From NCBI GenBank assembly GCA_030159075.1, contig BROG01000045.1:1545001-1609000 (forward strand): a stretch of 64,000 nt of DNA, given 5' to 3'. This document shows positions 16,571 through 29,190 of the stretch, piece after piece. Numbering within the stretch: the stretch's first letter is position 1; every line of letters starts with the position of its first letter. The DNA comes from Atrina japonica (taxonomy: Eukaryota > Mollusca > Bivalvia > Pterioida > Pinnidae). Under the pieces are notes generated by a model. That model saw only the letters and a list, made by a program, of their open reading frames with translations. It ran no database searches and had not been told where the DNA came from. Made by a program: the position numbers and the translations under genes.

Positions 16571-17059
16571 CTATCTTTCGCCAATCGTGCTTTTCATTGA
16601 ACATGACCTTTTCACCAAACTTGACCTTATCACCGAATTTTACCCGTTCATTTAACTAGAAAGATTTTCATGGAACATTTATGTCGGGTGTGGCATTCCA
16701 GCAGAGGACGCTGACTCCTTCCGGGCACTTGGTCCTATCTCGTTTGGGATTCGAAATTGTTCTTCATGTTGAGACCATTTGCACATCTAATTCGTCGTGT
16801 TATAATGGACTTGAGTTTCGGTTATCAATCGGTACTTCCTCATTTTTACTTCTCCCACTGTTCACAAATTTTTCCATTATTTTAACGGAACATGATTTCC
16901 TTGTCAACCCCTAGGGTATTGACAAGCTACACGCGCTATGACGTCACAATAGAATTTATGATGTATGGTGTCTATGGCGTCTAGAATGCAATGCATAATT
17001 TTAGATTATATTTGCGAAGATCTACACATACATGTATTTAAAACATGAAAAAAAATAAA

Positions 17060-17160
17060 CCCCTACCTTGAGGGTATGACAAAGGAATCTCAATCCTCGG
17101 GATAAGATTCTTAAATGACAAACCCTCGGATTGAGATTTCTTTGTCATGAAGGTAGGGGT
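17060..17160. repeat. Hairpin (foldback) element
   Basis: Inverted arms of about 38 bp: acccctaccttgagggtatg and gacaaaggaatctcaatcct on the left, with their near-complement on the right (ggattgagatttctttgtca, tgaaggtaggggt). The loop is about 20 bp. Confidence 0.65.
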
Positions 17161-17284
17161 AGATTCTATTAGTCTAATGTCAATCATTTGTCGGAGAAAC
17201 GGTCTGAAGTTTTAAGTTAAATGTATGGTCAAACGAATCCATATACATGTACATTATGGCCTTTGGATATCTGGTCTGGTTGTT

Positions 17285-17423
17285 TAAGGATTGTTAGTCA
17301 TTTTTTGGTAAGCATTGAGTATTAATGCAATAAATCATGGAAACAAATCTGGTCGTTGATTTTTTCCCATGATCCATTGCATTTATACTCAATGCTTACC
17401 AAAAAAATGAAAAACAATCCTTA
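17285..17423. repeat. Hairpin (foldback) element, arms about 57 bp
   Basis: Left arm taaggattgttagtcatttt ... gtattaatgcaataaatcat pairs almost perfectly with the right arm ending aaaaacaatcctta. The loop is about 20 bp. Typical of a recently inserted foldback or MITE. Confidence 0.7.
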
Positions 17424-17995
17424 TATTTATATATATACACCATTTTCTGTGAATCTGTATTCAGCTGGTTATGAAATTCACTCTATGTCATTGGCTTTGT
17501 GGTGGGAGTTTTTCATATGATGTAACAGCTAAACAGCTGTTCCCTAGTAGTTCCCTTTTTCTGTCCGGAAATACTAAATGGAATTAAGGTTTATTTTCTT
17601 ATTTTCATATCATTTTGAATACGTGTAAGATTTGTTTTGATGTTATTTTAAAATATTCGCCTGCTTGGTACCGGAAGGTTATATAGGTCAGAAGAGAATT
17701 GAAAATGCAAATGGCCGCATCCATGACTATGCTGTATAATGTATTTACAACGAATTTCAGCTTGAATTCTGATATATTATTAATGGGATATACCATAGAT
17801 AGTTTGAGTGTGACTTACGAGAAGGGAGACAGCTAATATTCATTCATGACAACTGAAAGTAGCCATTTCATTTGACATTTTTACCAATCAGCTGGGAATC
17901 ATGCTTACTGATTCGTACGTAACTTACGTAAGTATTTCACACGGCCTGATTTCACACGATGCGAGTGATGAATTGTTTCTGAAAGGAATATCAGA

Positions 17996-18247
17996 TAGAC
18001 TCTTGATCGTGAGGTAGTGAGTTCGAGTGCAACCGGCGGCAGGTCGGTTTCCTGTCCTTCAGATTGAGACATTAAAAATCGAGGTCAGTGTAAGTGTCGG
18101 CACGTTAAAGAACCCTCGCTGCTCAATGGCCGTAAGTGCCGAGCATAGGCCAAAATTTGAAGCCATTCACCGGCATTTTCTGACATCTCTATATGAGTGA
18201 AAGATTCTTGAGTGGGACGTTAAACAACAATAAATAAACAAACAAAC
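17996..18247 (+). repeat. SINE, 5'-truncated, with ttaaacaac tail
   Basis: Matches 33783-34070 from ttgatcgtgagg onward: B-box region, central aaagaaccctc and gccgagcataggccaaaatt blocks, and the tail gacgttaaacaacaataaa followed by caaacaaac. The tRNA A-box end is lost. Resembles molluscan V/Meta-type SINEs. Confidence 0.65.
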
Positions 18248-18313
18248 ATCGAAATAACAATGTTGTTAACAAAAACAAATAAAATATCACACACACAAAG
18301 TAATTTTCAAACT

Positions 18314-18319
18314 TTTATT
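18314..18319 (-). promoter_or_regulatory. Poly(A) signal of array copy 3
   Basis: Minus-strand AATAAA, 68 nt after the TAG stop of copy 3, in the same relative position as in copy 2. Confidence 0.7.
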
Positions 18320-18387
18320 CTATTGCGACAACAAGTATTATTACATAATTTGCTTCATTGTCATATTCTAATTATGACACCTATTGT

Positions 18388-21300
18388 CTAGGAGCTTGGT
18401 TCAGTGTTTGTAGTGCCGGAAAGTGAAGTGGCAAGGGAATCTGTGAGAGCGGAAGCTCCGTGCTGAATGATATTGACTAAATGTGGCTGAATGTTTGTCA
18501 TAGCTTGATCTGAAACAAAAGAAAAGGATTTTAAACTGTACTTTTGATATTATGTCATATAAGATTATCAATTATTTATTCTGACTAAATATTATCTACT
18601 AAAAGCATTTCAGATACAGAATTTGGACTATAGTAATAACAAGTGCCACTGATTGATGTTAAGACCAGGGCCTGGCACAAAAAAACTTAAGACTTTACTC
18701 AAGTCTGAGAATATTCTCAAATTGGTGTGCTCAGCCAATCAGATTTCAGGATTAGACAGATTTGAGTGAAATTTTTAGACTTAAGTAATTCATAAGTTTT
18801 ATGGTGCCAGGCCCAGAACTTCGCCAAATAAAGAAAAATTGATAATGTTGAGAATATTTTGAAGAATGACAAAGTTAAAGTTTTGCAAAAGCAGCCAAAC
18901 AAATGTTCAAGGCGATCGTTTCTGTCAGTAAGACTTCATCAGCTGAACTCGAATTTGATATAAAATGTATACTTCCGAAAGGCCACGTAATAAATCTAAA
19001 TGTTTCGCCATATCTGTCTAAGAGTACCCACTGTAAAATGAATATCTTAGACTTGAGAATTTAAATGGTGCTATCGATTAATGTGACTTTGGTACAGTTC
19101 AACCTAATTCTTCTCCAGTTAAATCTAGTTTTTCTCCAAATTCCAATTTTACAGTGGTTACTCTTAATCAGATTTGGGGCCAGATACATTTTGGGTTCTT
19201 GGGGCGTGTATGATACCACTTTCTGTTTTAGAACTCCACATCTTTTTCAAATTTAAATTCAACCGATGAAATCTTATTAACAGAGACGATCGTCTTGAGT
19301 GTGACTTTTTGCAAAACTCTGAGAAAAACTGGATTTAACGGAAAACAACTATGTCTAACTCATTAATGTGATATGGCGTGCTGTATCAGTTAAACTGCGG
19401 GTGGACCGTTTGAGTCCCCGTGGGGGTACATAAACCCAGTACCTGGTATTTTGATTCCAGTCTATTATTTTAACCTTAAGTACTATTTCGCCTAAATTGC
19501 ACCATTTAAATTTTTACTGAAATATTTTACAGCGGATTTGACAATACATTTATATTTATTATTTGGTCTTGTATGATACCACTTTTCCCTCGGAAATATA
19601 CATTTATGTTAAATTCGAGCTTAACTGATGACAGAAACGATCGTCTTAAGCATTTGGGTCAAGTATAAATTTTCTCTTAACTCGCATCAAATAAAGAATT
19701 GGGTTTAACTGATAACAACCAGGTTTAACTGTGGAGACAAATCAGGTTTAACTAAGAAACACTAGGTCTAATGCATTAATAAATGAGCTTTTCGGTGTGC
19801 CTGAAAAAGTTCATTTGAGTCGTGCTGAACTAATGAATACATACTTAAAATGTCAGTGACAGACTGTTGGATTGCTGAGAGGGCAGTAGATCCATGATTC
19901 AGAATTTGTTGGGTAGAGTTTGATACTTGTTGCGAGTGAGGGCTGGTTTGTAATGCTGATGTAAAACTTTGGGCTGTCTGGGTCAATGCGCTGCCAACTC
20001 CATGTACGAGCTGAGATTAAACATAAAGAAAATAAAGTCAATGTGTATGAAATAAGTTACATTTATGTTCATATGTGGTGTTTTTTCATTTGATTGTCAG
20101 GTAAAATTTCTACAAACTATATATTTGCATAAACTTATGTTTTGGTAATTGATGGACTATTTGAATGTAACTACATACTTATGATATCCATTGTATATGG
20201 GGTCAAAATTTGATGCCTGGTAAGGTGCTATGATGATTATATTTTATAATAGATAGGTATGTTGCATGTACAGATGCAAGATTTTCAGGGACAAATGATA
20301 CTAAAGAGGGGATAATCCTGGCACACCAAATTTCTTATTTTGGTTTACTCATCAAAACACTTATCTCTGAGTTAATCTCAATTACATAAAGCATGAAACA
20401 TGTTTGTTGTTGTGATGATTTCTTTAAACAATCATTCAAAAATTTCATTTTGATAGCAAATATAATACTTTCTTCCAGTGAAAACTTATGAAAACAATGA
20501 AATTTACTTTTTTCGGAATTTAACGAAATCATGACCGAAATATGCGAATTGAACATATTCATATATACAATGGATACATCAAACTAATACCAATAGCTAT
20601 TGATATAGCGTATACGATTCGTCTAAGATACTGAAGTAGTATTATCCCGTGAGTCCTAATTAGGATACTGTATTTAAATGATTTTAATGATAAAAATAGC
20701 AAATAGCATTGTGCTTGAAACCGCCCAGAAATGATGGTGTGTTGAAGTTCTATCAATATGTCTTACCTGATTAATAGCATCTACATGTGGTTGGAAGAAC
20801 TGAGAAGTAGCATTAGCAATTGACGAAAGAGCATCAGTGAATACATTTCTTTTGTTGGTGTGTGGAAAGGCTTTGCCGAAAACGTTAACCAAGTTGTGTG
20901 TCAAATCTTGGACCAAAAGTTCAGACAGTCCTTGGTGTGTTTCTGTAACGAGAGTCGATGTTTTCTACTTGAACTTAATGTACAATAACAAATAAGAGTT
21001 CTACACAGGTATATATCTCTTAATAGCCCTATGTATTTTAAGGATCTGAAAATAAGGTCAGATCCAGCGTGGTACTCATTTACAAATAGTAAGGTGAAGT
21101 TAATCAAATGCAAGAACCAAACCTGGTTTCCTCGAGCAATTGTCACAAAATATATAGGAATTTAAGAATTATCTCTATTGTTATTGTATATCAATTTAAA
21201 AAGTTAAAAGGGAAACATTTTTTTGGAAAATAAATCCCACAGCTAATGCCCCTTTGAATATACAATATGTTGTTCTTTATCCTCATTTGCCGATAAACAT

Positions 21301-22427
21301 TTATTGGACCAAGATTAAACTACCATGTCCATAAACTTTAACTACTATCGTTATTTTGATGTAATACATAAGCTGAATCTTCTTCCATTCAATACATGAT
21401 AAAACTTAAACATAATTTCACTTTTAGTCAATGAGTGAATGTTTGTCAGCCTGTATTTATTGTCGATATGGATGCCGTTTGGATGACAGATAAATATGTA
21501 TATGTTATACAAACGGCAACAATATTGACAATAAATAAAGTAACTCTGATATAAAACGCAGTTTTGACTAACACTGTCAGAGAGAGACTGCTGTTGGAAA
21601 TACGAATATTTATTGATATCATTTTCATAAACAGAACTTTGCATGAACAAGCAGTATTTGAACTAATGATTATTGTCTATTTACTTTCTTTGTGACATGT
21701 AGCCATACATACAATAGGCCCTTTTCGAATTGTTCCATTCCGTTCAGTTTTGTCGGAATAGTTGCTACTCAGATTACATGACTACAACATAAAGTCGAGA
21801 AAGGTCACCTCCGGCTTCGGGATAGTTACATTGACGACATTCGGTGAATCTAAGATGAATAAAGTTTAGATAAATGTAAATACGACGATTGTCATCACTT
21901 TCCTGTACTTTTTAAATCTGGCACATATCACTGCATGATATCTATATCTCAGGTCATATACGATAAACTGTTTAACCTACCTTTTCTTATAAACTGCATA
22001 CTATTATTGACAAACCCTGACGAAACGGAACAATAACTTTTCACATCGAAATTTTTCATCAAAAAAACAAAAGTATGGTATTTTCTCGACATACGATACT
22101 TTGCGGTATAGTTGCATAAGTACTGTTTTATGCCATACTAATGGTCAAATGTATCTCTAATGTATTCGCAAATACATTGTATATCAAGAATTTTTCAATA
22201 TTAAATGAGTAGTTAAACTGACATACGAGCAATGTGTTTAATTTCAGCCTCGATTTGAGATACAGGTACATGTGTCAACTGAGAGAAAGACTGTTCCATC
22301 TTTGAAATAGCCTCATTAAGCATTCCTTGTAAGTTTCCAACTCTTTCTACGATGGCCTGTTGGGCTTCATGTGAGAGGGAAGTGTATTTGTCAACGAGTT
22401 GTCTGGAAAATAACACATATAAAATAA

Positions 22428-22503
<76 letters not shown>

Positions 22504-23825
22504 TGTATTTTGTTTATATATACAGTGTATATATGCATTTCAACCATTAGTGTGTTCAATAAACAGTGACACTGAAATCGTAAATTAATTTTTTGACCAT
22601 TCATTTGTAAATTTTATTAATGTAATTTCTAATTCACTACACACAAAAATTAGTCATTTGAAATGTGAATACATTTGTGTGGTATTTTACGGGCACCCAG
22701 TATTTACAATATAAAGGACTTACTGTACGTCACGTTTCGATGGTGATGATGAAGTCTGTGATAACGCATTCATGGATCCCATCAGCAGACCTGTTAAATT
22801 ATAATACAATTCTTTAAATTGCCGAATTCAGTTAATAATTTAATTTCGATATGTCGGTAATTTTTGCATGGGAATCTTCAGATATGACTTCACTTATCCC
22901 AGAACAGTTTTCTGATGAAAAGCATCCTATATACATATTTCGATAGGGGAGAAGGATAAAAATGTTCTGGTAATACACTAGCATTCCCTTTTTGGGGGGA
23001 AAAAGACAATAATGATTTGGTTTTTCCAGATCCTGGATGTTCTTAGTAGATACAGGGTTCTTATTAAACAATATGAAGTTCCCCCTCAGAAAGGTTAAAT
23101 AGTATTCCGAAGTACGATCATATACAATGACTCCCTTTCCCCAAGATATTTAACTCTGATGACCTTTTCACCGAACTCGAGAGGTTCCCATGTAAAAATG
23201 CGACGGGTGTGGGACAATTGGTCCCATTCCGTTTGGGATTCGCAGTTGTTCTTGTGGTGAGACTGCTGTCGTATTCTAATGGACTTTGAGTTTCGAATAT
23301 CCATCGGTGTTTCTTCTTTATACTTATATGACTGACTTTGGAATAACAAAGCTAATTTGAAGAATAGTTCCCCTGGCATAGTAGATCTATACCCGACAAG
23401 TTCACATAAAAATCAATGTTGATCTTACAGCCTGACCATCCTTGAAAAAGACACTTTTCATTTTGACATTTAATTACATAGTGGATATTATTTTGATTTG
23501 AATGTAATATCAGGCTTCCGTCCAGTCTATGATAATTTTTGTTTTTTTATAATAAAATGGCAATGGATGTACCTAGCCTAATGTTGATCGATAAATTGTG
23601 TAAATATTTCTTACTTTGTAAAGCTTGTGATGCCAGTTGTGTTCCATGTTGTTTAAGTTGGTCTAGTAAACCTTGTCCAACATTCTTTGCCTGTTCTCCC
23701 AATTGTTGTGCAGTGCTGGTGAATGCATCTCCAATACCAGAAAAGGCAGAACTAAGAGAGTCCAAGAAGCTACCTTGACAGCTAAAGATGAGGCATGTGA
23801 GAGCCAGAACTGTAAATACCTTCAT
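18388..23825 (-). CDS. Array gene copy 3: secreted amphipathic-helix protein, 305 aa
   Basis: Six coding exons: 23615-23825, 22724-22790, 22227-22402, 20767-20942, 19845-20010 and 18388-18509. They total 918 nt, an intact frame, with consensus GT/AG junctions throughout. Residues 1 to about 18 are a signal peptide (MKVFTVLALTCLIFSCQG). Helical Gln/Ala-rich sequence follows to residue 72. The first dibasic site is Lys89-Arg90 (SPSKRDV) and the second Lys182-Arg183 (HTNKRNV). Sequons NAT (exon 4) and NST (exon 5) suggest N-glycosylation. No cysteine remains after the signal peptide. Cutting at both sites would give segments of about 70, 93 and 122 residues. This is the closest relative of copy 2; exon 3 shares 142 identical bases with it although exons 1 and 4 are only about 75-80% alike. 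Intron 3 carries a family A MITE ending about 20 bp from the exon 4 acceptor. Function unknown. Confidence 0.87.
18665..18815. repeat. Inverted-repeat element, family C
   Basis: Ends gggcctggcac and gtgccaggccc are perfect inverted repeats with a further aacttaagac / gacttaagt arm. The interior contains ctcagccaatcag, also seen inverted at 47540-47640 and 49660. Lies in intron 5 of array copy 3. Confidence 0.55.
20960..21255. repeat. MITE-like element, family A (copy 3 of 4, left end lost)
   Basis: Shares ttgtacaataacaaataag-type and acaaaatatataggaattta interior sequence and the right end agctaatgcccctttga with the other copies. The left terminus is eroded to within about 20 bp of the exon 4 acceptor of array copy 3. 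Confidence 0.65.
22431..22501. repeat. (CA)n-(TA)n microsatellite in intron 2 of copy 3
   Basis: About 15 CA and 20 TA units starting about 28 bp from the exon 3 acceptor. Same intron and same side as the much longer tract in copy 2. Confidence 0.95.
23070..23330 (+). mobile_element. Decayed retroelement 3' end
   Basis: Parallels 16505-16840: tatgaagttccccctcagaa, atagtattccgaagtacgat and catatacaatgact correspond to the RT C-terminus and stop, followed by the shared 3' region (cgtttgggattcgcagttgt, tttcgaatatccatcggt). Several frameshifts. Lies in intron 1 of array copy 3. Confidence 0.55.
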
Positions 23826-23874
23826 GCTGAAATAGTATGTTTTATAACAGAGAAAATAAACAAACACGGTAAGA

Positions 23875-24026
<152 letters not shown>

Positions 24027-24429
24027 TGATTACACAAATTTTTGCAAACAGCAAAACACACATTGAAATAGATTTAACACACACACCTAACATGGCTGGT
24101 AAAATGGGGTGTAAAACAACTATAAGGCAAATACAACAGCAAATGAAAACATAAATCATATAACTATTAAAATACTAAAAGATGGAATCAATGTGTACTA
24201 GAATAAGTGGTAAGGGTGTGCCTATATCTAATGATTAAAATTCTCTCAATACTTCAAGTTTTACCAGAACCATGCCTATAATATCGCCGTCGAAATTGTT
24301 TACCTCATTAATTGCGACATGAACATTTTTTGGTAAAGTAAAATGTAAAAGAAACAAAAATGTTATTATAGAGGAGTTTATATGCAAGCACAGTAACGGA
24401 GGTTTAAGGAGAATGAGAGAGTATTCAGA

Positions 24430-24605
24430 AAGAAGGCTTCGTAGCCGAGTGGTTAAAGCATCGCGCTTTAAACCATTAAGTCTCTCACTTCTGGTCAGCG
24501 CAGATTCGATCCCCGATATCAAGCTGATATTTGTGAGAAAGTTTGCGAGTTTACTTGCGGAAGGGCGGTGGTCTCTTGGTCTATCTATTGTAGTCGGGTA
24601 CTCGC
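24430..24605 (+). repeat. tRNA-derived SINE (Ser-like head)
   Basis: Head cgtagccgagtggttaaagc (A-box) and gattcgatcc (B-box) with a long variable-arm-like insert, then a non-tRNA body gagtttacttgcggaaggg shared with the inverted copy at 56220-56455. It could be misread as tRNA-Ser, but the continuing body marks it as a SINE. Confidence 0.65.
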
Positions 24606-24671
24606 CTCCATATATATACATATATACATGCATTTGATGTTAATTGTTGAGGTAATCATAAAGTTTCTTAC

Positions 24672-24736
24672 ATGATTTCTAGTTGCTCTCCTGTCAGTCA
24701 GTAGATATGCAGGTGAAAAGGTTCTAACCTTATATA
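24672..24736 (-). promoter_or_regulatory. Core promoter and non-coding first exon of array copy 3
   Basis: Minus-strand ggctatataagg (24729-24740) lies about 30 bp before a leader ending ctagaaatcat with a GTAAGA donor. The acceptor before the ATG is tttcag, as in copy 2. Confidence 0.6.
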
Positions 24737-24952
24737 GCCTATCAATTACCATGTGCATTGTTCCCAGAATATTGCATTGTAAGTGTATTTGGGAACAAAT
24801 GATAAAATTTTGCGTACGCACGTATTCGATGACTCATTTAATACAAAATAGGTATATTGTTTCTACAAACCTTAGAGTTCCAAGTTTGGAGCAAATATTC
24901 TCTTAATTATGTCAATAGGTCTTATTATAGGTCAACATGAAAACGAAAGCGG

Positions 24953-24987
<35 letters not shown>

Positions 24988-25164
24988 AAGTACCATAAAT
25001 TTAGACTTGTGCTATGAATGTATAATAATGCAGAAAACATTCTTTTAGGTGCCATATATTGTGACCTTTTTATACCTCTACCAAGGTAGCATTCTAAAAT
25101 GGTTCTACCTCTGTAAGGTATTGTTATTATGAACTTACACTATTGGGACGTGTTATTATGGCCC

Positions 25165-25580
25165 GCCAAAAACACATAAACAGGATAAACTTAGTTCCCC
25201 CCAGTTAAAGTTGTTTTTTACCCAGTTTAACCTAGTTTTTCTCAATCAATCCTTTGATTTTCTCCAGTTAATGTGAGTTTCGAGAAAACGAGCTTTCATT
25301 CATTCATGCGTCGCAATTTGAATTAACTGTAGAAATACTAGAAGTTTCATTCTTTTTGTGATTCTGGAGCAGTTACATTTAGTTTTTCTCAGTAAAACCT
25401 TGTTTTTTCTCCAGTTAATTTGGGTTATTGAGAAAACTATTTTTTGTGATTTTGGAGCAATCAAACTTACTTTTTATCAGTAAAACCTAGTTTTTCTCCA
25501 GTTTATGTGGGTTATTGAGAAAACCTTTTTCTTATTTTGGAGCAGTTAAACCCAGTTTTCTCCAGACATAGTATATGACA
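25165..25580. repeat. Irregular tandem repeat with the core aacctagtttttctccagtt
   Basis: Four to five units of 70-110 bp share taaaacctagtttttctcca and gtgggttattgagaaaac. The same motifs recur singly at 19095-19150, 19680-19760 and 26860-27010, so this is a dispersed repeat family that has locally expanded. Confidence 0.6.
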
Positions 25581-25992
25581 AAAGTTTTTATAACTGCATC
25601 CGGTTTAACTATTTTAGCAATATCTAATACACTTATTTCATACGACTTCTCCATTCATCATTCCTGACCAATTATTCCAGTGTTGTTCTTAAACATAAAA
25701 ATACCTAACATGAGAATCATCTTATCACCAAACGGACGCTATGTTAAGATTCTCTATTTATGTCTGTGTGGTGTATTGACAGTCACGATACCAAAATCGA
25801 AGTAGAAGATAAGAAACTAAAGACATACACAAATACACCAAATAAAATTTGCAAAGGTTATATGGATTATTTACAAACGAACATAATGTCAAAATAAGCG
25901 AATCCAATGTTTATTAGACAGTGTAAAAATATAAACGGAATACATGGCACCTCATCATAGTTTTTGAAGTATTTCATATGTACATCGTTGCA

Positions 25993-25996
<4 letters not shown>

Positions 25997-26074
<78 letters not shown>
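25997..26074. repeat. (CT)n microsatellite
   Basis: About 39 CT dinucleotides between array copies 3 and 4, downstream of the copy 4 stop codon on the coding strand. Confidence 0.95.
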
Positions 26075-26077
<3 letters not shown>

Positions 26078-26368
26078 GCAAGTGATGCGAAGCACATATC
26101 ATAAAACTTTATTTTAATTGAAATAATATGTTGAAATTATGCTGTAGAACCCTTTTTTATTCCAATATGGAATTATTGTTGAACGCAATGTTTCTGTAGA
26201 GATCATAATTCCTGTGAAATATTTCAGTTCACTATGACAACTGCTTTTCTCACAGATACGGTATTTTCATAGATGTTATTTCTCCGTAAAGGTGTGTAAA
26301 ATATGAAAGATGACAGTGCATGATGTGGGTTAATGCTTTATTATTTTCATTTACAAATTGTTCAATGT

Positions 26369-26374
26369 TTTATT
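26369..26374 (-). promoter_or_regulatory. Poly(A) signal of array copy 4, directly after the stop codon
   Basis: On the minus strand the frame ends CAG TAA and the next six bases are AATAAA. The implied 3' UTR would be only about 20-30 nt. Confidence 0.6.
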
Positions 26375-27196
26375 TTACTGTGACTGTGTGTTATCCACAG
26401 CACTTGTTCCGCCGTTGACGGTGTCGGTCAAAGCCTGTGCTCCTTGTTGAATGATATTTGTCAGGTGTGGCTGAATATTGGTCAGTGTTTGTTCTGAAAA
26501 TCACGTGATCAAATTACAATATAAGTATAAGGTGAAAGAAATGTCATCTATATAGTACATCGTATTATTGTAACTAATTCTCAAAAGGTAAACATGATTT
26601 TATGCAGCTAACGTACATATAGACAAATATAAAACTTACGGAGACATATTTATGATAACAGACGAGACTGATTTCACAATATATTGTTGAATTCAATCCT
26701 CAGTTGTAAGATATATTACCAATGTCATTTATCTAATTTTTTATTTTTGCATCACAAAGCCTTTACAATTCATCTAATTAAACAAATTAAGTTTAGCTAA
26801 AGAAAAAATCAGTTGAATTAATTCATTTTCATTCAAACCTACCTTTTCTCTAGTCAAACCTAGTTTTACTTATCAACTCGCATTAACGAGAAAAAAACTA
26901 AGTTTACTGTGGTAAAACTAAGTCACAAAAATGAGTTAAACCTAGATTTTTTCTCTTAAACCTATTTCTCTCTGGTTATTACGAGTTATTGGGAACAAAT
27001 TGGTTTCATTGAAAAAAAAATCTGGATCACGAGCAATTGTTGACCGAACAACCCCCCCCCCTAATTAATATGTATTTATACCTTAATAAGTAAAGCAATT
27101 AAGACATAAATCGACAAATACAGAGTGTAAATTATAAATTAATGTTTAAAGCCCAAAATAATAGGAACAACATTTAATTAGAACAACATGAGAATG

Positions 27197-27235
<39 letters not shown>

Positions 27236-29076
27236 GAGAAAAGGAAAGGCACAAATTAATAAGAAACATTTATCACTGTTCATACAACCTTTGATTTTAC
27301 AAAGTACATACGAAGAATGTCAGTAATAGCACTCTGCAAAGCTGACACGGCATTCTGCCCATGTTGAGCAATAGCTTGACCGGACTGTTGCATGGAGGAG
27401 ACATGTGGGTTACTTGTGAGGGTGTTGGCAAGTGTAGTTCCGGACTCTTTGATAGCATTTCCGAGGTTGTTTACAAGCTATTTCAAAATAAAGGTAAACA
27501 ATAATATGTGTATGACAATTTTATCACGTATAGTTTAATATCATTAACAATACCAAAATTTATGTTTCAATACGAGGCCAAACCGAATGCTCAAAAATGG
27601 TTTTGTTGTAAAGCGGATATATTGACAAGGCTGTTTTAACATCTACATCTACATCTATGTTGTTGATCAACAGTTGGGATTCATTGTGCAAATACTGCTG
27701 TGCAAACGCCAACCTGTGTGATCGGTTAAAAAGGTATATACAAGTGACGATAAAACTGGTTAAAACCTATAGGTGGTGTTTACAGAAGTGTCAGCATGGC
27801 CGTTTGGAAATTCTCCACTGATCTAGCTTGGAGGACGTCGGAGGGAAGGCTGTTCCATTCGGTAATGGTCCGGGGTGTCAGTGGATGTACTTAGTCTTGA
27901 GAATCGTCGACAATGGAATTGCCTGGTTAGCATTTTGATGATGCAAGTGCAATTGTTGTTATAATGACTGCACGCTAACAATGGATGCAATGAAAAGAGC
28001 TAGTGAAATACTTTGTCTAATACCAGGCTTATAAACTACTTATGTTTACAATTTGTAGTATGGATAAGATAAAGAATGGTTGTAAGTATTCTAAATGTAA
28101 AGACAAAATGTTCTAATTAGGTAGATATCATAATGCCAGTTGCTACGATAACTAAGGAATGCTGATAAAACCTTGTTAGATATAGGGATTCAGTTTGCTA
28201 TAGGTAATAATTTCTAGTATCCTACGTTATATTTTCCACCATTTTTGCCCTTATCGTCAAAGGGCGAATTCAAAACTGGACAAATTCAAAACGGTAAATT
28301 CATCCAGTATGAATAATTGCAGATATTATCTATTACAGATTTCAGATTTCATTTTAAACAAGAAACAATATTACATTAAAAAACATTATTGTAATATATC
28401 TAGTATAAACTGCATTACATGCAAAAGTATTAATTGTTATATAAAACTTCGCAATAAAATAAAATCATTTTGTAAATTTGAATTGTAACGAGTCCGGGCG
28501 AATTTAAAATGGTACAAAACCGTTTTCAAGTGTAGTAGGGCGAAAATAAAACGGGGCGAAAATAACCCTGTATATAGTACCATATATTAGTAAAATATTT
28601 CAGCGTTCTGAAGGCTAATGTGATGACTATTGATATGATAAAAATTGGAACACAACATTCCAACATGACACATTTCTCAAACGGACGAGAAAAATACGAA
28701 TAAATAATTGATTACTGGTAAAAAGTACTTACATACAAAACATTCTTATATTATTTTAAATCAATGATTATTTTATAGAAATAAAGTTTTATGACGTAAA
28801 TGCTATGATAAGTAAATGCCAGACATTTGGTCACATTGAATTGAACATTAACAATATTGCAACACTGATAAAATTGTAATTTACGACAAAACACTTTTGT
28901 ATGAAATACAAATTGTTTTAAAAAGAAATTATAATATAACATTGATGCGGACACGTGGCACTTGTATATTATTACAAAAGTACTGAAAAAGGAGTGCAAA
29001 AGTGCAATTGTAAGATGAATACAAATAACCATTGTAATATATGGTATAAAACAATACTTGTTACAAATATTGTGTG

Positions 29077-29114
<38 letters not shown>

Positions 29115-29115
29115 T

Positions 29116-29190
<75 letters not shown>

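Larger units (their letters stand above)
13361..18313. other. Intergenic stretch between array copies 2 and 3
   Basis: No intact gene. It contains a (TA)n tract (13828-13922), a minisatellite with poly-C blocks (14098-15610), a reverse-transcriptase remnant (16184-16570 and its 3' flank to about 16900), two hairpin elements (17060-17160, 17285-17423) and a SINE (17996-18247). Confidence 0.6.
24737..26368. other. Intergenic stretch between array copies 3 and 4
   Basis: No gene seen. Contains (GT)n at 24954-24984, a dispersed repeat cluster at 25165-25580 and a (CT)n tract at 25997-26074. Confidence 0.6.

Noticed and set aside
16681..16914. A separate gene after the RT remnant
   Set aside because: The segment matches the 3' flank of the same retroelement copied at 23196-23330, so the open frame is not an independent gene.
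24430..24520. A tRNA-Ser gene
   Set aside because: A- and B-boxes are present, but the acceptor stem does not pair and a shared non-tRNA body follows, with related copies at 12830-12945 and 56220-56455. It is a SINE head.
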